A stretch of 25,184 nt of DNA from Saprospiraceae bacterium. Lineage in GTDB: Bacteria; Bacteroidota; Bacteroidia; Chitinophagales; Saprospiraceae. This document shows positions 7,820-16,307 of the stretch, piece after piece. The notes under the pieces were generated by a model. The model searched no databases, had not been told where the DNA came from, and saw nothing but the letters and a program-made list of their open reading frames with translations. The translations under genes and the position numbers were made by a program. The stretch spans positions 1 through 25,184 of the forward strand of contig JADKBO010000016.1 of assembly GCA_016715105.1 (NCBI GenBank). Direction: 5' to 3'. Position 1 is the first letter of the stretch; every line of letters begins with the position of its first letter.

Positions 7820-9009
7820 ATGACAAACACACTGAATAATATTTTGACTGAAATGGAAAAAGACGAAAGGCTTAAAACAATATCAGCCATGGTTGATCAA
7901 AAGCTTCGTATTTCTACCGATGATGCCAATTATTTATATAACCATGGATCTTTAGGTTTTTTAGGATCATTGGCCAATCGGGTCCGTGAAGCAAAGAATG
8001 GCAATAAAACTTTCTTCAACAGGAATTTCCATATTGAGCCCACCAATGTTTGTATTTTACATGCAACTTCTGTAGTTACAGCAGACTCATCAAAAAAAGA
8101 GATGAGGGCTGGGAGTATACGATAGAGGATATGATGAATATCGTAAAATCTTTTGACGGCAAACCAGTTACAGAAGTCCATATCGTAGGTGGAGTATTGC
8201 CCCAATATGATACGGCTCTTTATACAGAGTTTTTTAAACAAATCAAAAGCCACAGACCTGAGCTCCATATCAAAGCACTGACTCCGGTAGAGTTCCATTA
8301 TATATTTAAAAAAGATAAATTGACTTATCTAGAAGGGCTGACGATACTGAAAGAAGCTGGATTGGATTCTATTCCTGGTGGAGGCGCTGAAATATTCCAC
8401 CCTGAGATCAGACAAAAAATAGCTGCAGATAAGTGCACAGGCGATCAATGGTTGGAACTACATAGGGTTTGGCATAATATGGGAGGTAAATCCAATGCCA
8501 CAATGCTTTATGGTCACATAGAATCCTACGAACATCGGGTAGACCATTTAGATCAATTGCGTAATTTGCAGGATGAGACAGGAGGGTTTCAAACTTTTAT
8601 ACCGCTAAAATTCAGAAATCAAGACAATGACATGTCATATCTCGATGAAGTTACCATCATAGAGGACTTGAGAAATTATGCTATCTCCAGAATCTTTTTA
8701 GATAATTTTGACCACATCAAAGCCTACTGGCCAATGATCGGTCGCGATATTGCTCAAATGAGTTTGTCTTTTGGAGTAGACGACATTGATGGGACCATTG
8801 ATGATACCACCAAAATTTATTCGATGGCGGGTTCAGAAGAGCAAAATCCCGCATTGAGCACCAAAGATTTGGTAAATCTCATCAAAGGTGTAAATCGCGA
8901 ACCAATTGAGAGAGACACTTTATACCAAGTTGTCAAGGATTATACTTATGAAGTTTTTGAAGATGATGGACAATTCAAAGGCTATTTATCGCTGCCGGTA
9001 TCAAACTAA
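7820..9009 (+). CDS. mqnE: Aminofutalosine synthase MqnE (radical SAM), one frameshift
   Basis: MqnE is the radical SAM enzyme of the futalosine route to menaquinone; it joins SAM to the enolpyruvyl product of MqnA, giving aminofutalosine. The N-terminal part ends FFNRNFHIEPTNVC; one extra base near 8055 shifts the frame, after which FTCNFCSYSRLIKKRDEGWE restores the CxxxCxxC iron-sulfur motif. Further family landmarks: EVHIVGGVLPQYD, KALTPVEFHYI, SIPGGGAEIFHPEIR and MLYGHIESYEHRVDHL, with the C-terminal block FQTFIPLKFRNQDND and RIFLDNFDHIKAYWPMIG. About 396 codons. It implies that the organism makes menaquinone by the futalosine pathway, as many Bacteroidota do; the other mqn genes are not in this window. 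Confidence 0.95.
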
Positions 9010-9133
9010 AGTCGTTTGGTCTAATTATTTAAGACATTCAACCGGCGATGAATTAATTTTGAGCTGTAGATTATCGAAGCAATCAGAACTTTGATTGAAG
9101 ATAACCTGTTCACATTTTTAATATTTGTATACA

Positions 9134-9595
9134 ATGTTTGGAGAGATAAAAAGATGTTGGGAATTGAAGATGAAAATTGATTTACAAATCCCTGAGAAAA
9201 GTAAAAAAGACCTAGGAGTGATTAATGGCAAAGTTTTGATCACTTCATTTAGAGACAGTAGGGTAGAACACATTGAAATCAAACTGATTGAAAAATATCA
9301 CCGCGGCAGAAAAGATTCCAAATTGGTTGATGAATACACATTGGGTGACATTTTATTAGAGACGGGCATTGATGTACGCAAACAAGACCTTATAGAAATA
9401 CCTTTTGAACTTCCATTTACTGTTTACAAATCTGATATGGATAAAATGGAGGATAACAATATGGTTTTGGGGGGCTTCATTAAGTTGGCCAAAAAATTGA
9501 AAGGCGTCAAATCTGAATATAGAATAGAGGCAACTGCGCATGTCAGTGGTACAAAACTTGCCCCACTTTGTATAAAAAGTATTACTTTGTTATAG
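9134..9595 (+). CDS. Spo0M/arrestin-like beta-sandwich protein
   Basis: An intact frame of about 153 residues starting MFGEIKRCWELKMKIDLQIP (an upstream ATG at 9125 would add three residues). The pattern KIDLQIPE...LGVINGKVLITS, then RVEHIEIKLIEKYHRGR, DEYTLGDILLE, IEIPFELPF and YRIEATAHVSGTKL, matches Spo0M-family proteins, which adopt an arrestin-like two-sandwich fold; this is a short single-module version. The Bacillus member influences sporulation, but in non-sporulating Bacteroidota the role is unknown and is likely a cytosolic scaffold or adaptor. No signal peptide or membrane segment. Its stop codon overlaps a possible -7 element for the next gene. Confidence 0.7.
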   Translation: MFGEIKRCWELKMKIDLQIPEKSKKDLGVINGKVLITSFRDSRVEHIEIKLIEKYHRGRKDSKLVDEYTLGDILLETGIDVRKQDLIEIPFELPFTVYKSDMDKMEDNNMVLGGFIKLAKKLKGVKSEYRIEATAHVSGTKLAPLCIKSITLL

Positions 9596-9600
9596 CTTTG
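9593..9600 (+). promoter_or_regulatory. Possible -7 promoter element of the DUF1572 gene
   Basis: TAGCTTTG matches TAnnTTTG and overlaps the stop codon of the preceding gene. A TTG lies 22 bases upstream, slightly long for a -33 box. The leader to the ATG at 9639 would be about 30 bases. Weak, but in the right place. Confidence 0.3.
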
Positions 9601-9638
9601 TCTGAAAGTAAAGTCTTTCATCGTTTAGGGTTATCATA

Positions 9639-10209
9639 ATGGATACACAGCAAATAGGAGAAAATTTTATAGATAGTGCCAGAAAACAGTTTAAATATTA
9701 CCGCACTTTAGGAGATAAAACTTTTGATCAGTTGGACGAGCAAGATTTGTTTTATAAACCTGATCCAGAAAGCAACAGTATTTCCATTATTGGCATCATC
9801 TATCGGGTAATATGTTGTCAAGATGGTCAGGATTTCTGGAAGAAGATGGTGAGAAAACTTGGCGTAATAGGGATAAGGAATTTCAAGAAGTTTTAAAGTC
9901 TAAGGCAGAAGTCCTTGAAGCATGGAATAATGGTTGGAATTGTTTGATGGAAGTCATTGACCGACTGACAGCTGAAGATTTATTGAAAATCACTTACATC
10001 AGAAACCAAGGACACACGGTGATAGAAGCCATCAACAGGCAGTTGGCCCATTATCCTTATCACATTGGGCAAATTTTATTCTTGGGTAAAATGATCAAGA
10101 AAATAAATGGCAGTCATTGTCCATTCCAAAAGGTAAAACACTCGGGTTTAATGCAGAAATGTTTTCAAAACCAAAGGAAATCAAACATTATACAGATGAT
10201 GAACAATAG
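9639..10209 (+). CDS. DinB-like DUF1572 family protein, frameshifted
   Basis: The protein begins MDTQQIGENFIDSARKQFKY, then DKTFDQLDEQDLFYKPDPES and NSISII; after a frameshift near 9800 comes GNMLSRWSGFLEEDGEKTW, RNRDKEFQ, EDLLKITYIRNQGHTVIEA and INRQLAHYPYHIGQI. The last part ends, after another shift near 10115, as SIPKG then GFNAEMFSKPKEIKHY. This is the DinB-like four-helix bundle of the DUF1572 family, with histidines in the HYPYHIGQI segment expected to bind a metal. Function is unknown; related DinB-fold proteins include thiol-dependent metalloenzymes. About 190 codons. Its 3' end faces the membrane-protein gene 17 bases away. Confidence 0.75.
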
Positions 10210-10225
10210 GTAAATGGTCTCAGAG

Positions 10226-10623
10226 TTACCGGTTGCTTCCTATCATAACGGCCCAAAAGCCAACAATGGCACACAAGGCCAGATCACTAACCACATAAGC
10301 AGTAGGATAAACAAATCTGAAGTCACGGTAAATTACCAGTATGTAAATGAGAATAGCCGCAATGATACCCGATTGAATTTTGAATGGTCTTGAGATCAAA
10401 GCACCAACCAAACCAGCAGCAAAACAAGCGATGATGTGAGTCAAAGCTTTGATGATGAAAGCATTATCTGGAAGTGACTTTATAAAAGGTTCATTTTGTC
10501 TGCATCCATAGGATCCAGGTATTCTGGATTAGGATACAGCCCAGATAGAACCATGAGTCCTAAAAAAATCGCAGCCATTCCTGCAATGAGTCCCGATAAG
10601 ATGGCTATAATAGCTCTGATCAT
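10226..10623 (-). CDS. Small integral membrane protein of unknown function, one frameshift
   Basis: About 132 residues with four hydrophobic segments: AIIAILSGLIAGMAAIFLGL at the N-terminus, IIACFAAGLVGALI and IIAAILIYILVIY in the middle, and VSDLALCAIVGFWAVMIG at the end. Between the first two lies a loop with YPNPEY. A frameshift near 10485 separates the N-terminal part (start ATG 10623) from the rest. I recognise no domain; similar small four-helix proteins are common and unnamed in Bacteroidota. A -7 element at 10647-10654 gives a leader of about 17 bases. Confidence 0.65.
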
Positions 10624-10646
10624 TGGTTGGTTCTATTAAATCAATG

Positions 10647-10654
10647 CAAAACTA
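10647..10654 (-). promoter_or_regulatory. -7 promoter element of the small membrane protein gene
   Basis: The minus strand reads TAGTTTTG, matching TAnnTTTG, 23 bases before the ATG at 10623. No clear -33 TTG at the right distance. Confidence 0.4.
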
Positions 10655-10957
10655 AGCCGTCTGACCTTATTATTCTAGTAACTGATGAGCTATTCGCTTT
10701 TGAATCTAAAATTAACGACATTTCAGGGTAGGTGAGGTTCGGTTTTTGGATAATGGGTGAGGTTTTTAATATGTAATTAGCTTATGGTAGTTTTCACAGA
10801 ATCAAAACTTCAACTAGTGAAAAGTTGCCTAATTTTTTCTAATAATAGTTGGGATTAAGTAATTTGCGTAAAATTGATTGGGTTTGAGTGTTTAAGGAAC
10901 AAATTTTCAAAAAAAGCAAATGGATTTGGGTTTCATTTAAGACGTCAACATTTTTGA
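10655..10957. other. Intergenic region between divergent genes
   Basis: About 300 AT-rich bases separate the membrane protein gene (leftward) from the exported protein gene (rightward). I see no open frame with protein-like features, no strong hairpin and no RNA gene. Confidence 0.5.
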
Positions 10958-11419
10958 ATGACTAGAAAGTATATAAAATTTTATTGTTTAATCTTGTGAT
11001 GAGCTGTGTATCAACCAATTTTTATGCACAATCTGACTGTATTATGTATCCGATAGAAAATTATCTGGACACATCTAAGTATATCTTTATTTTCATGTTT
11101 CTGATGGGATTTCAGATAAGCTTCAAAAGGAATTGCCAGACAACTTTCCAAGTCTTAAATACAAATATGCAAAAGGTAAGGCCACAAAAATATTCAAACA
11201 CAGTAGTCCCAAATTAAACCATTGTGACGAAGTGACCATTGAATGGGATTATAATTTTGAAAAGGGAAAAGTTATCTATTATTTGCAAATGAAGTTAAAA
11301 ATGATACATTTAAAGTTTATTCATGTTCACATAGTAATGAAGTAACAAACAGCAAATCTTTTTATAAGATTTATGATAAGCTCAATAAATATTTTTTAAA
11401 AATGAGTTCAGGAACTTAG
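10958..11419 (+). CDS. Exported protein of unknown function, frameshifted
   Basis: Stitched reading: MTRKYIKFYCLIL, a shift near 10998, then VMSCVSTNFYAQSDC, a plausible signal peptide with cleavage after YA. The body continues YPIENYLDTSKY, KELPDNFPSLKYKYAKGKAT, DEVTIEWDYNFEKGKVIYYL and NDTFKVYSCSHSNEVTNSKS, ending KYFLKMSSGT at the TAG 11417-11419. Shifts are needed near 11100 and 11290. About 150 residues, lysine-rich after the signal. I do not recognise a family. It is followed by another unrecognised exported protein on the same strand, 50 bases away, so the two may be one transcription unit. Confidence 0.5.
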
Positions 11420-11469
11420 TTGAAAGACAATGAATTTAGCAGCTTTGAAATGAAAAATGAGTTTATAAT

Positions 11470-11889
11470 ATGAGCAAAGCTTTTTTGTTTTTAGTTACTA
11501 TTTTGCTTTCTTGCCATTTGCCAAATAAGAAGTTAGTTAATACAATCATCATTGCACAATCTGTGCCATCGAAGTCAATTTTTTCAGAAGAATCAGAAAT
11601 TTCCATTAACGGACATAGATTCTCAATGCGTTATAAAATTATTTATAACAAAGGGCAACTTAAGAACTTCATTAAATATTATCCTGATTCACCGATTGAG
11701 TACACCCTTCAAGAATTGAAGAATGATCCACAAATTTATAAAAGCCTTGAAATTCCATTAAGTCACAGCTGGATTATTGATGAAAGAAAAATGATTATGT
11801 ATCAAAGCGGTAAAATTATCAACATAATAAAGTTAGATGATCATCATTATAAAGAAAGTGGGGGAGATAAAATTTTTGTGGTGGAATAA
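11470..11889 (+). CDS. Predicted lipoprotein of unknown function
   Basis: An intact 139-residue frame. The N-terminus MSKAFLFLVTILLSC has a lipobox (LLSC), so the mature protein would be lipidated at Cys15 and exported. The rest is polar with alternating strands (SEISINGHRFSMRYKIIYNK, SWIIDERKMIMYQSGKIINI), suggesting a small beta-rich fold. No known domain recognised. It follows another unrecognised exported protein and converges on the toxin gene. Confidence 0.6.
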   Translation: MSKAFLFLVTILLSCHLPNKKLVNTIIIAQSVPSKSIFSEESEISINGHRFSMRYKIIYNKGQLKNFIKYYPDSPIEYTLQELKNDPQIYKSLEIPLSHSWIIDERKMIMYQSGKIINIIKLDDHHYKESGGDKIFVVE

Positions 11890-11965
11890 GATTTAAATCC
11901 TAAAACCGATAGAATATTAAATTTTTGCAAAGCCATTTTTGGCAGATTTTTTATATTTTATGGGT

Positions 11966-12333
11966 TTATAATTTTAGCCCTTTGATATTCGCAAAATCTT
12001 TTTCATTGGCGGTTATCAATGTGAAGTCAAATGCTAAAGATGTAGCGGCAATAATAGCATCTGGCGTTTTTTTATTTTTTTCCCTTTTCTTAAGAGCTAC
12101 ACAATAAGAATCACATCTGGGCTAATGTCCATGACAACGCTATCTGTAATAAAATCTTTCACACTTTGTGTAGTTGCTTCGTCTGTATTCCAGCAAAGTA
12201 GTTCTATTTGAGTGATAATAGAAATATTGGGTATGGCATTAATAGCAGTATCCATTAGAGTTATCCCAGCTGTAGGAAAGGAAGCAGAAAGATAATCAGA
12301 TACTACATTTGTATCAATTAAATATTGTTCCAT
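11966..12333 (-). CDS. PIN-domain toxin, VapC-like, one frameshift
   Basis: VapC toxins are PIN-fold Mg2+-dependent ribonucleases that cut tRNA or rRNA. The N-terminus MEQYLIDTNVVSDYL carries the first catalytic aspartate (D7), ISIITQIELLCW the conserved glutamate (E44), and after a frameshift near 12100 the C-terminal half reads VALKKREKNKKTPDAIIAA then FDFTLITANEKDF, with the remaining acidic residues (TPD, the FD of FDF, and NEKDF). All expected metal-binding positions are present, so the toxin appears catalytically competent. About 123 codons, normal length. Its ATG overlaps the end of the antitoxin gene by 16 bases, typical of co-translated toxin-antitoxin pairs. Confidence 0.85.
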
Positions 12334-12532
12334 TCGCTACGCATTTGTTTAATGTGTTCGTTTAAGTTTTGCCCTTGCTCTTTGCTGATAATGCCCTTGT
12401 ATTTATCTGAAAGTTTTGTTGAGCAGGAGCAAAATTTTCTTTGAGCACTTTAATTAGCTGAAGTTCTTCCAAAGCGTGCAAGAGACCCATAGCTTTTTGG
12501 TTAGTTATTTGTATAGGCATTGTATTATCCAT
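12318..12532 (-). CDS. Antitoxin partner of the PIN-domain toxin, frameshifted
   Basis: A small frame just upstream of, and overlapping, the toxin. It begins MDNTMPIQITNQKAMGLLHA, continues LEELQLIKVLKENFAPA, and after a shift near 12415 reads KLSDKYKGIISKEQGQNLNE and HIKQMRSEWNNI. About 71 codons. It lacks an obvious AbrB or ribbon-helix-helix signature in what I can read; the helical N-terminus (AMGLLHALEEL) and a C-terminal segment rich in charges fit an antitoxin whose tail wraps the PIN toxin. A second Met (MPIQIT) is an alternative start. Family is not named with confidence; position and size are the main evidence. Confidence 0.65.
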
Positions 12533-12536
12533 TATT

Positions 12537-12544
12537 CAAAATTA
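12537..12544 (-). promoter_or_regulatory. -7 promoter element of the toxin-antitoxin operon
   Basis: The minus strand reads TAATTTTG, an exact TAnnTTTG match, only 4 bases before the first ATG of the antitoxin. Transcription would begin at or near that ATG, so either the transcript is leaderless or translation starts at the second Met 12 bases on. Confidence 0.4.
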
Positions 12545-12811
12545 TTTAGTGAGAAATGTTTTATTTTTATTAGCTATAAGTTCGTCAAGACAAGACCGTT
12601 TTTTATTTTTTAGTCACAAATCCTGCTCTAGGTCGTAACTAGTACTTTAATTTAATGATTTAACCTCACTTAACAAACAATCCTTTTGTAAACGAGGTTC
12701 AATTAATCAGCATTTGTAAAGCTTATTAATAAAATTTATTTTATCCAAAAATAACTGAAAAAAGGAAAAAACTGTAATAAAGTGGCTACAAATACTCCAT
12801 CTAGGTTAAAC

Positions 12812-14163
12812 TTACTTCAAAACATCCGATGATTTTATCAACAAATAAAACCGGCTGACTACCAATATAGAAGCCATGCCAAACCTGCATACAATCCATA
12901 ACAAATTCCTCGGCTCCTAAACCTGGAGTGAATGCCTGCAGTAACCAAGCGGTAAGGCAATGACCCAGTACGCAAATAATGTAAAAGCCGTTGGGATATT
13001 GACATCCGATAGGCCTCTGAGCACGCTCAATCCACCAACTTGCACCCCATCAAAAATTGCTAGTATACCTCCAATCCAAAGTAATGAAACGGCAACCTCG
13101 ATCACTTCAGGTTCGTGAATATACATTTGTATAATGGGCTTATCAATTAAGATGATGACAACAGAGGACATGGCCATGAATATCGAAATCAACATAAAAC
13201 AGACATTTCCTGCCCGTCTGATTTGTTGTAAATCCTTTCTACCTCTACCATCGCCTACCCTTATACCGCTGGCATAAGAAACACCTGCAGCAACCATATA
13301 GGCTGCGGAAACGAAATTGAGGGCAACTTGGTGGGCAGCCATTTGGGTTTCTCCGAGCCATCCCATCATGATAAAGGTGAATGTAAATGCGCCTACCTCA
13401 AAAAATAATGCTAAGCCGCTGGGAATGACTAATTTATATAACTTGAGGACGATTTTCTTGAGACGGAGTAAGTCTAAACTGATTTCCTTAGTATCTGTCA
13501 AATAGACATTATCGGATTTCTTTTTGAGGTAATACCAAATAATAAAGCCCATTAAAATCCGTGTAAATAGGGTAGAATAGGCTGCCCCAATCGCGCCTAA
13601 AGCAGGGATGAGTAAGAAACCTTTCATCAACAAATAATTAAACAAAATATTACAAGCAAGGCCGGCAATGGTGATATTCATAGCCACACCTGGTCTGCTT
13701 AATCCGTCCAAGACTTGTTTGATTCCCAAGAAATAATAGTTTGCAAAGTGTGAAATGGCCAGAATAAACAAAAATAAAGGGGCATCAATAGCAACCGCAG
13801 CAGGTTGTTCTAGCCAATTAAAATACCATGCTATCACACCAACCAAAATGGTCAGCACTATTCCAAGTCCAAAAACCACGCTCATCATACCTTTATACAA
13901 ATAATAAATCTCTTCCTCATCTTGTTCAGCTTTGGCTTTGGAAATCAGTGGATAGACCACATGCAAACCACCTGCTGCAATCGAAGCAATGAGAAAGGCC
14001 AATGAATTGGAAATCCTGCGACACCTAATGCAGTTTTGCCCAACATTGACCCAATCATCATGGTGTCGGTGATGCCCATCAAAACCACACCCACTTGAGC
14101 AACGATGATGGGAATTGCCAACTTCAAAGTTTGGGTCAATTCTGTTTTGTAAGCAACTTGCAT
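12812..14163 (-). CDS. MATE family multidrug/cation efflux transporter, frameshifted
   Basis: MATE transporters export cationic drugs or metabolites using H+ or Na+ gradients. The protein starts MQVAYKTELTQTLKLAIPII, with VGVVLMGITDTMMIGSMLG (the family's V...VD..M.G motif region), breaks near 14003, then continues as one long frame with about ten hydrophobic helices, including GIKQVLDGLSRPGVAMNI, LGAIGAAYSTLFTRI and the second-half repeat GWLGETQMAAHQVALNF. The C-terminus is split over frames near 12950-12850 and ends VVSRFYLLIKSSDVLK. About 450 codons, normal for the family, 12 predicted helices. It starts 76 bases after the xylanase gene ends on the same strand, so joint transcription is possible but there is no obvious functional link. 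Confidence 0.9.
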
Positions 14164-14239
14164 ATCAGTGAATATGGGTATTAGAGCATATTGATTTTAC
14201 CTTGTATGCTTTAAATTATAGAAAAAGAATTATACAAAC

Positions 14240-15490
14240 CTACTCCTTATTTATGTCCGGGTTACATTCCAAACTATTTATTGCAGGGTAAAAATTTGAA
14301 ATGATTATTTTACCTATTTTTTTAACTGGTATATTTAGTATGGCATTTACTGCAGGTTTGGGCGACCTGTCTCTATTCCACAATAAAGGATAATTAGTTC
14401 GAGCAGGAATTGGATAGTCGTTTTTCCATGACATGTCGTCAGCAACACCCCATAACGTCACCCTGTCAATTTTATCTTTTTTAGCATAAAAGATTTTGAA
14501 TAATTCTGCATACCTATCAGTCAATTGCTGTTCTACCTCTTTTGGAAGACCTTTTTTATATGGATCAAAAAACGTCTTAAATTCCTCCAATTGGAATTGT
14601 CTGTCACTCATACCTTGGCCAATGATTTGACCTTCTTTGGTCAATGGTAACACATCGACGTCTAGTTCAGTGATCATTACTTTCACCAAGTGCAGCAAAT
14701 GAGTCGATAGCGGCTTCAATGTATTCGTTTTTCGGGTAATTGAGGCCCCAGTGACCTTGAATGCCAATTCCATCAATGCGGATACCTTCTTTTTGAAGCA
14801 TCCTCACCATGCGCACAATGCCATCTCTTTTTGCTGGTCTCCATGCATTGAAGTCGTTATAATATAACTCCGTATTTGGGGCATATTCACTCGCATATTT
14901 GAAAGATAACCTTACCAATTCATCACCATCACCCACACCTTTTACCCATAAAGTTGGCCTGTAAGAACCATCATTATCAATGACCTCATTCACTACATCC
15001 CAAGCATCTACTTTTCCAGCATACCTACCAGCAACCAATTCAATGTGAGCTTTTAATCTCTCCTTAATTTCTGTTGGAGATTTTTGAACACCTTTGGCAT
15101 CTTGGAAAAACCAGGTGGGGGTTTGATTGTGCCATACTAAAGTATGTCCTACGATAAACATTTTGTGCTTTTTTGCAAAAGTCTACATATTCATCAGCTG
15201 GACCCCAGTTAAAACACCGGCTCAGGATTTACCAATGCAGCCTTCATGATGTTTTCTGGTGTAGTCGTGTTGAAATGATTGATCACAATGGCCTGTGACA
15301 AACTATCCCTACCATTTACAATGGCCCCATTGACAGCAGTTCCCATTTTGAAAGCTCCCGCATATGCTTCTTGCAATGTTGAGAGATTTTTCGCTGGAAC
15401 TCCAGATGTAACAGATGTCGTTTTACAACTGTCTGCACAGATAATAAAAAATAAAGAAAGGAAAATGAAAAAGTTGTTTTTGATAGCCAT
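14240..15490 (-). CDS. Endo-1,4-beta-xylanase, glycoside hydrolase family 10, lipoprotein, frameshifted
   Basis: GH10 enzymes cleave internal beta-1,4 bonds of xylan with retention of configuration. The N-terminus MAIKNNFFIFLSLFFIICADSCKTT has a signal peptide with a Cys lipobox (ADSC), so it is likely surface- or periplasm-anchored. Conserved blocks in order: TTPENIMK, FNWGPADEYVDF (after a shift near 15200), FIVGHTLVWHNQTPTWFF, AGKVDAWDVVNEVIDNDGSY (acid/base Glu in WDVVNE), LYYNDFNAW, IDGIGIQGHWGLNYP, and after a shift near 14690 VMITELDVDVLP (nucleophile Glu in ITELD), then RVTLWGVADDMSW and RDRSPKPAVNAIL. About 416 codons. Both catalytic residues are present. The C-terminal tail beyond NAILNIP runs about 30 residues further than usual and may include a missed stop. 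A good promoter lies at 15520-15549. Confidence 0.93.
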
Positions 15491-15519
15491 AATATTTGAA
15501 TGTATTTTGCAAGATGCTT

Positions 15520-15549
15520 CAAAAATAACGGAATTTTGTAAATAACCAA
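15520..15549 (-). promoter_or_regulatory. Promoter of the GH10 xylanase gene (-33 and -7 elements)
   Basis: On the minus strand TTG (15547-15549), a 19-base spacer, and TATTTTTG (15520-15527) match the Bacteroidetes consensus TTG-N19-TAnnTTTG exactly. The start site would be near 15513, giving a leader of about 23 AT-rich bases before the ATG at 15490. Confidence 0.6.
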
Positions 15550-15849
15550 TAGAAGAGTAACTGCTTGAAAAAAACCACTAGCGGAATTAACTTTTCTTTA
15601 GTTGTTAAAAAAAAGGTGTCGATTTTAAATGAGTTTATAAAAAGCCTACTTTCCAATCTCAATTTTGGGCATAATCTTCAATCAAAAAACTGTAGTATTT
15701 GGAAAACAAAAATCTCATAAAGGCTTTATAAGAGTAAAAAAGGCGAATAAAAAGCTTAATGACCAAAGAATTAATGAAGTAACATTTTCAGATAGCTGTA
15801 TATTCGCCGAGTAAAGCAAACATTTATAATTATTTAAATAATAAAAAGT
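15550..15849. other. Intergenic region between divergent xylanase and OsmC genes
   Basis: About 300 AT-rich bases with several A and T runs. I see no coding frame with protein-like features and no stable hairpin. The OsmC promoter should lie in the right half, but no exact -7 match is visible. Confidence 0.5.
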
Positions 15850-16266
15850 ATGATTAAAAGATCGGCAACGGCCATATGGAATGGTTCTGGAAAAGATGGA
15901 AATGGCGTTTTGACAACCCAAAGTGGTGTATTAAATGGCAGTCAATATTCTTATAAGACTAGATTTGAAGACGGAATAGGAACCAATCCCGAAGAATTAA
16001 TAGCGGCGGCACATGCCGGTTGTTTTTCAATGAAATTGAGTTTTGTACTTGGAGCTGCAGGTTTTACTCCAGATGTTTTGAATGCTTCTTGTGAAATAGG
16101 TTTGGATGCCGGCAAAATTGTGCATTCACACATCACGCTCAATGCAGTAGTGCCTGGTATTTCTGCAGAAGTATTTGAAGCTTCAGTTAGAGACGCAGAG
16201 GCTAATTGCCCTATTTCTGTACTCCTAGATACAGAGATATCAGTGGAATATACTTTGGAAGCATAA
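15850..16266 (+). CDS. OsmC/OhrA family peroxiredoxin-like protein
   Basis: An intact 138-residue frame. OsmC proteins reduce organic and inorganic hydroperoxides with a pair of cysteines. Here the first active cysteine is C58 in AAAHAGCFSMKLSF and the second is C120 in AEANCPISVLL; both sit in the standard family contexts. The N-terminal GSGKDGNGVLTTQSGVL and FEDGIGTNPEELI segments match the OsmC subgroup (rather than Ohr). Cytosolic, no signal peptide. A strong terminator follows 10 bases after the stop and is shared with the convergent RluA gene. Confidence 0.93.
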   Translation: MIKRSATAIWNGSGKDGNGVLTTQSGVLNGSQYSYKTRFEDGIGTNPEELIAAAHAGCFSMKLSFVLGAAGFTPDVLNASCEIGLDAGKIVHSHITLNAVVPGISAEVFEASVRDAEANCPISVLLDTEISVEYTLEA

Positions 16267-16276
16267 AATCATAGGT

Positions 16277-16307
16277 GGGAGGCTCTTTGGAGAGCTTCCC
16301 TTTTTTT
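16277..16307 (+). terminator. Intrinsic terminator after the OsmC gene
   Basis: A 10-bp stem with one G-T wobble (GGGAGGCTCT at 16277-16286 with AGAGCTTCCC at 16291-16300), a TTGG loop, then seven T residues. Strong in the + direction. The stop codon of the convergent RluA gene (16306-16308) touches the T-tract, so the same hairpin ends both transcripts, with a poorer T-tract on the minus side. Confidence 0.8.

Noticed and set aside
7930..8298. 122-codon frame on the minus strand opposite mqnE
   Set aside because: Shadow of mqnE, whose iron-sulfur motif and other conserved blocks are on the + strand.
11925..12107. 60-codon frame on the + strand
   Set aside because: It is antisense to the C-terminal half of the PIN-domain toxin, which is recognisable on the minus strand after one frameshift.
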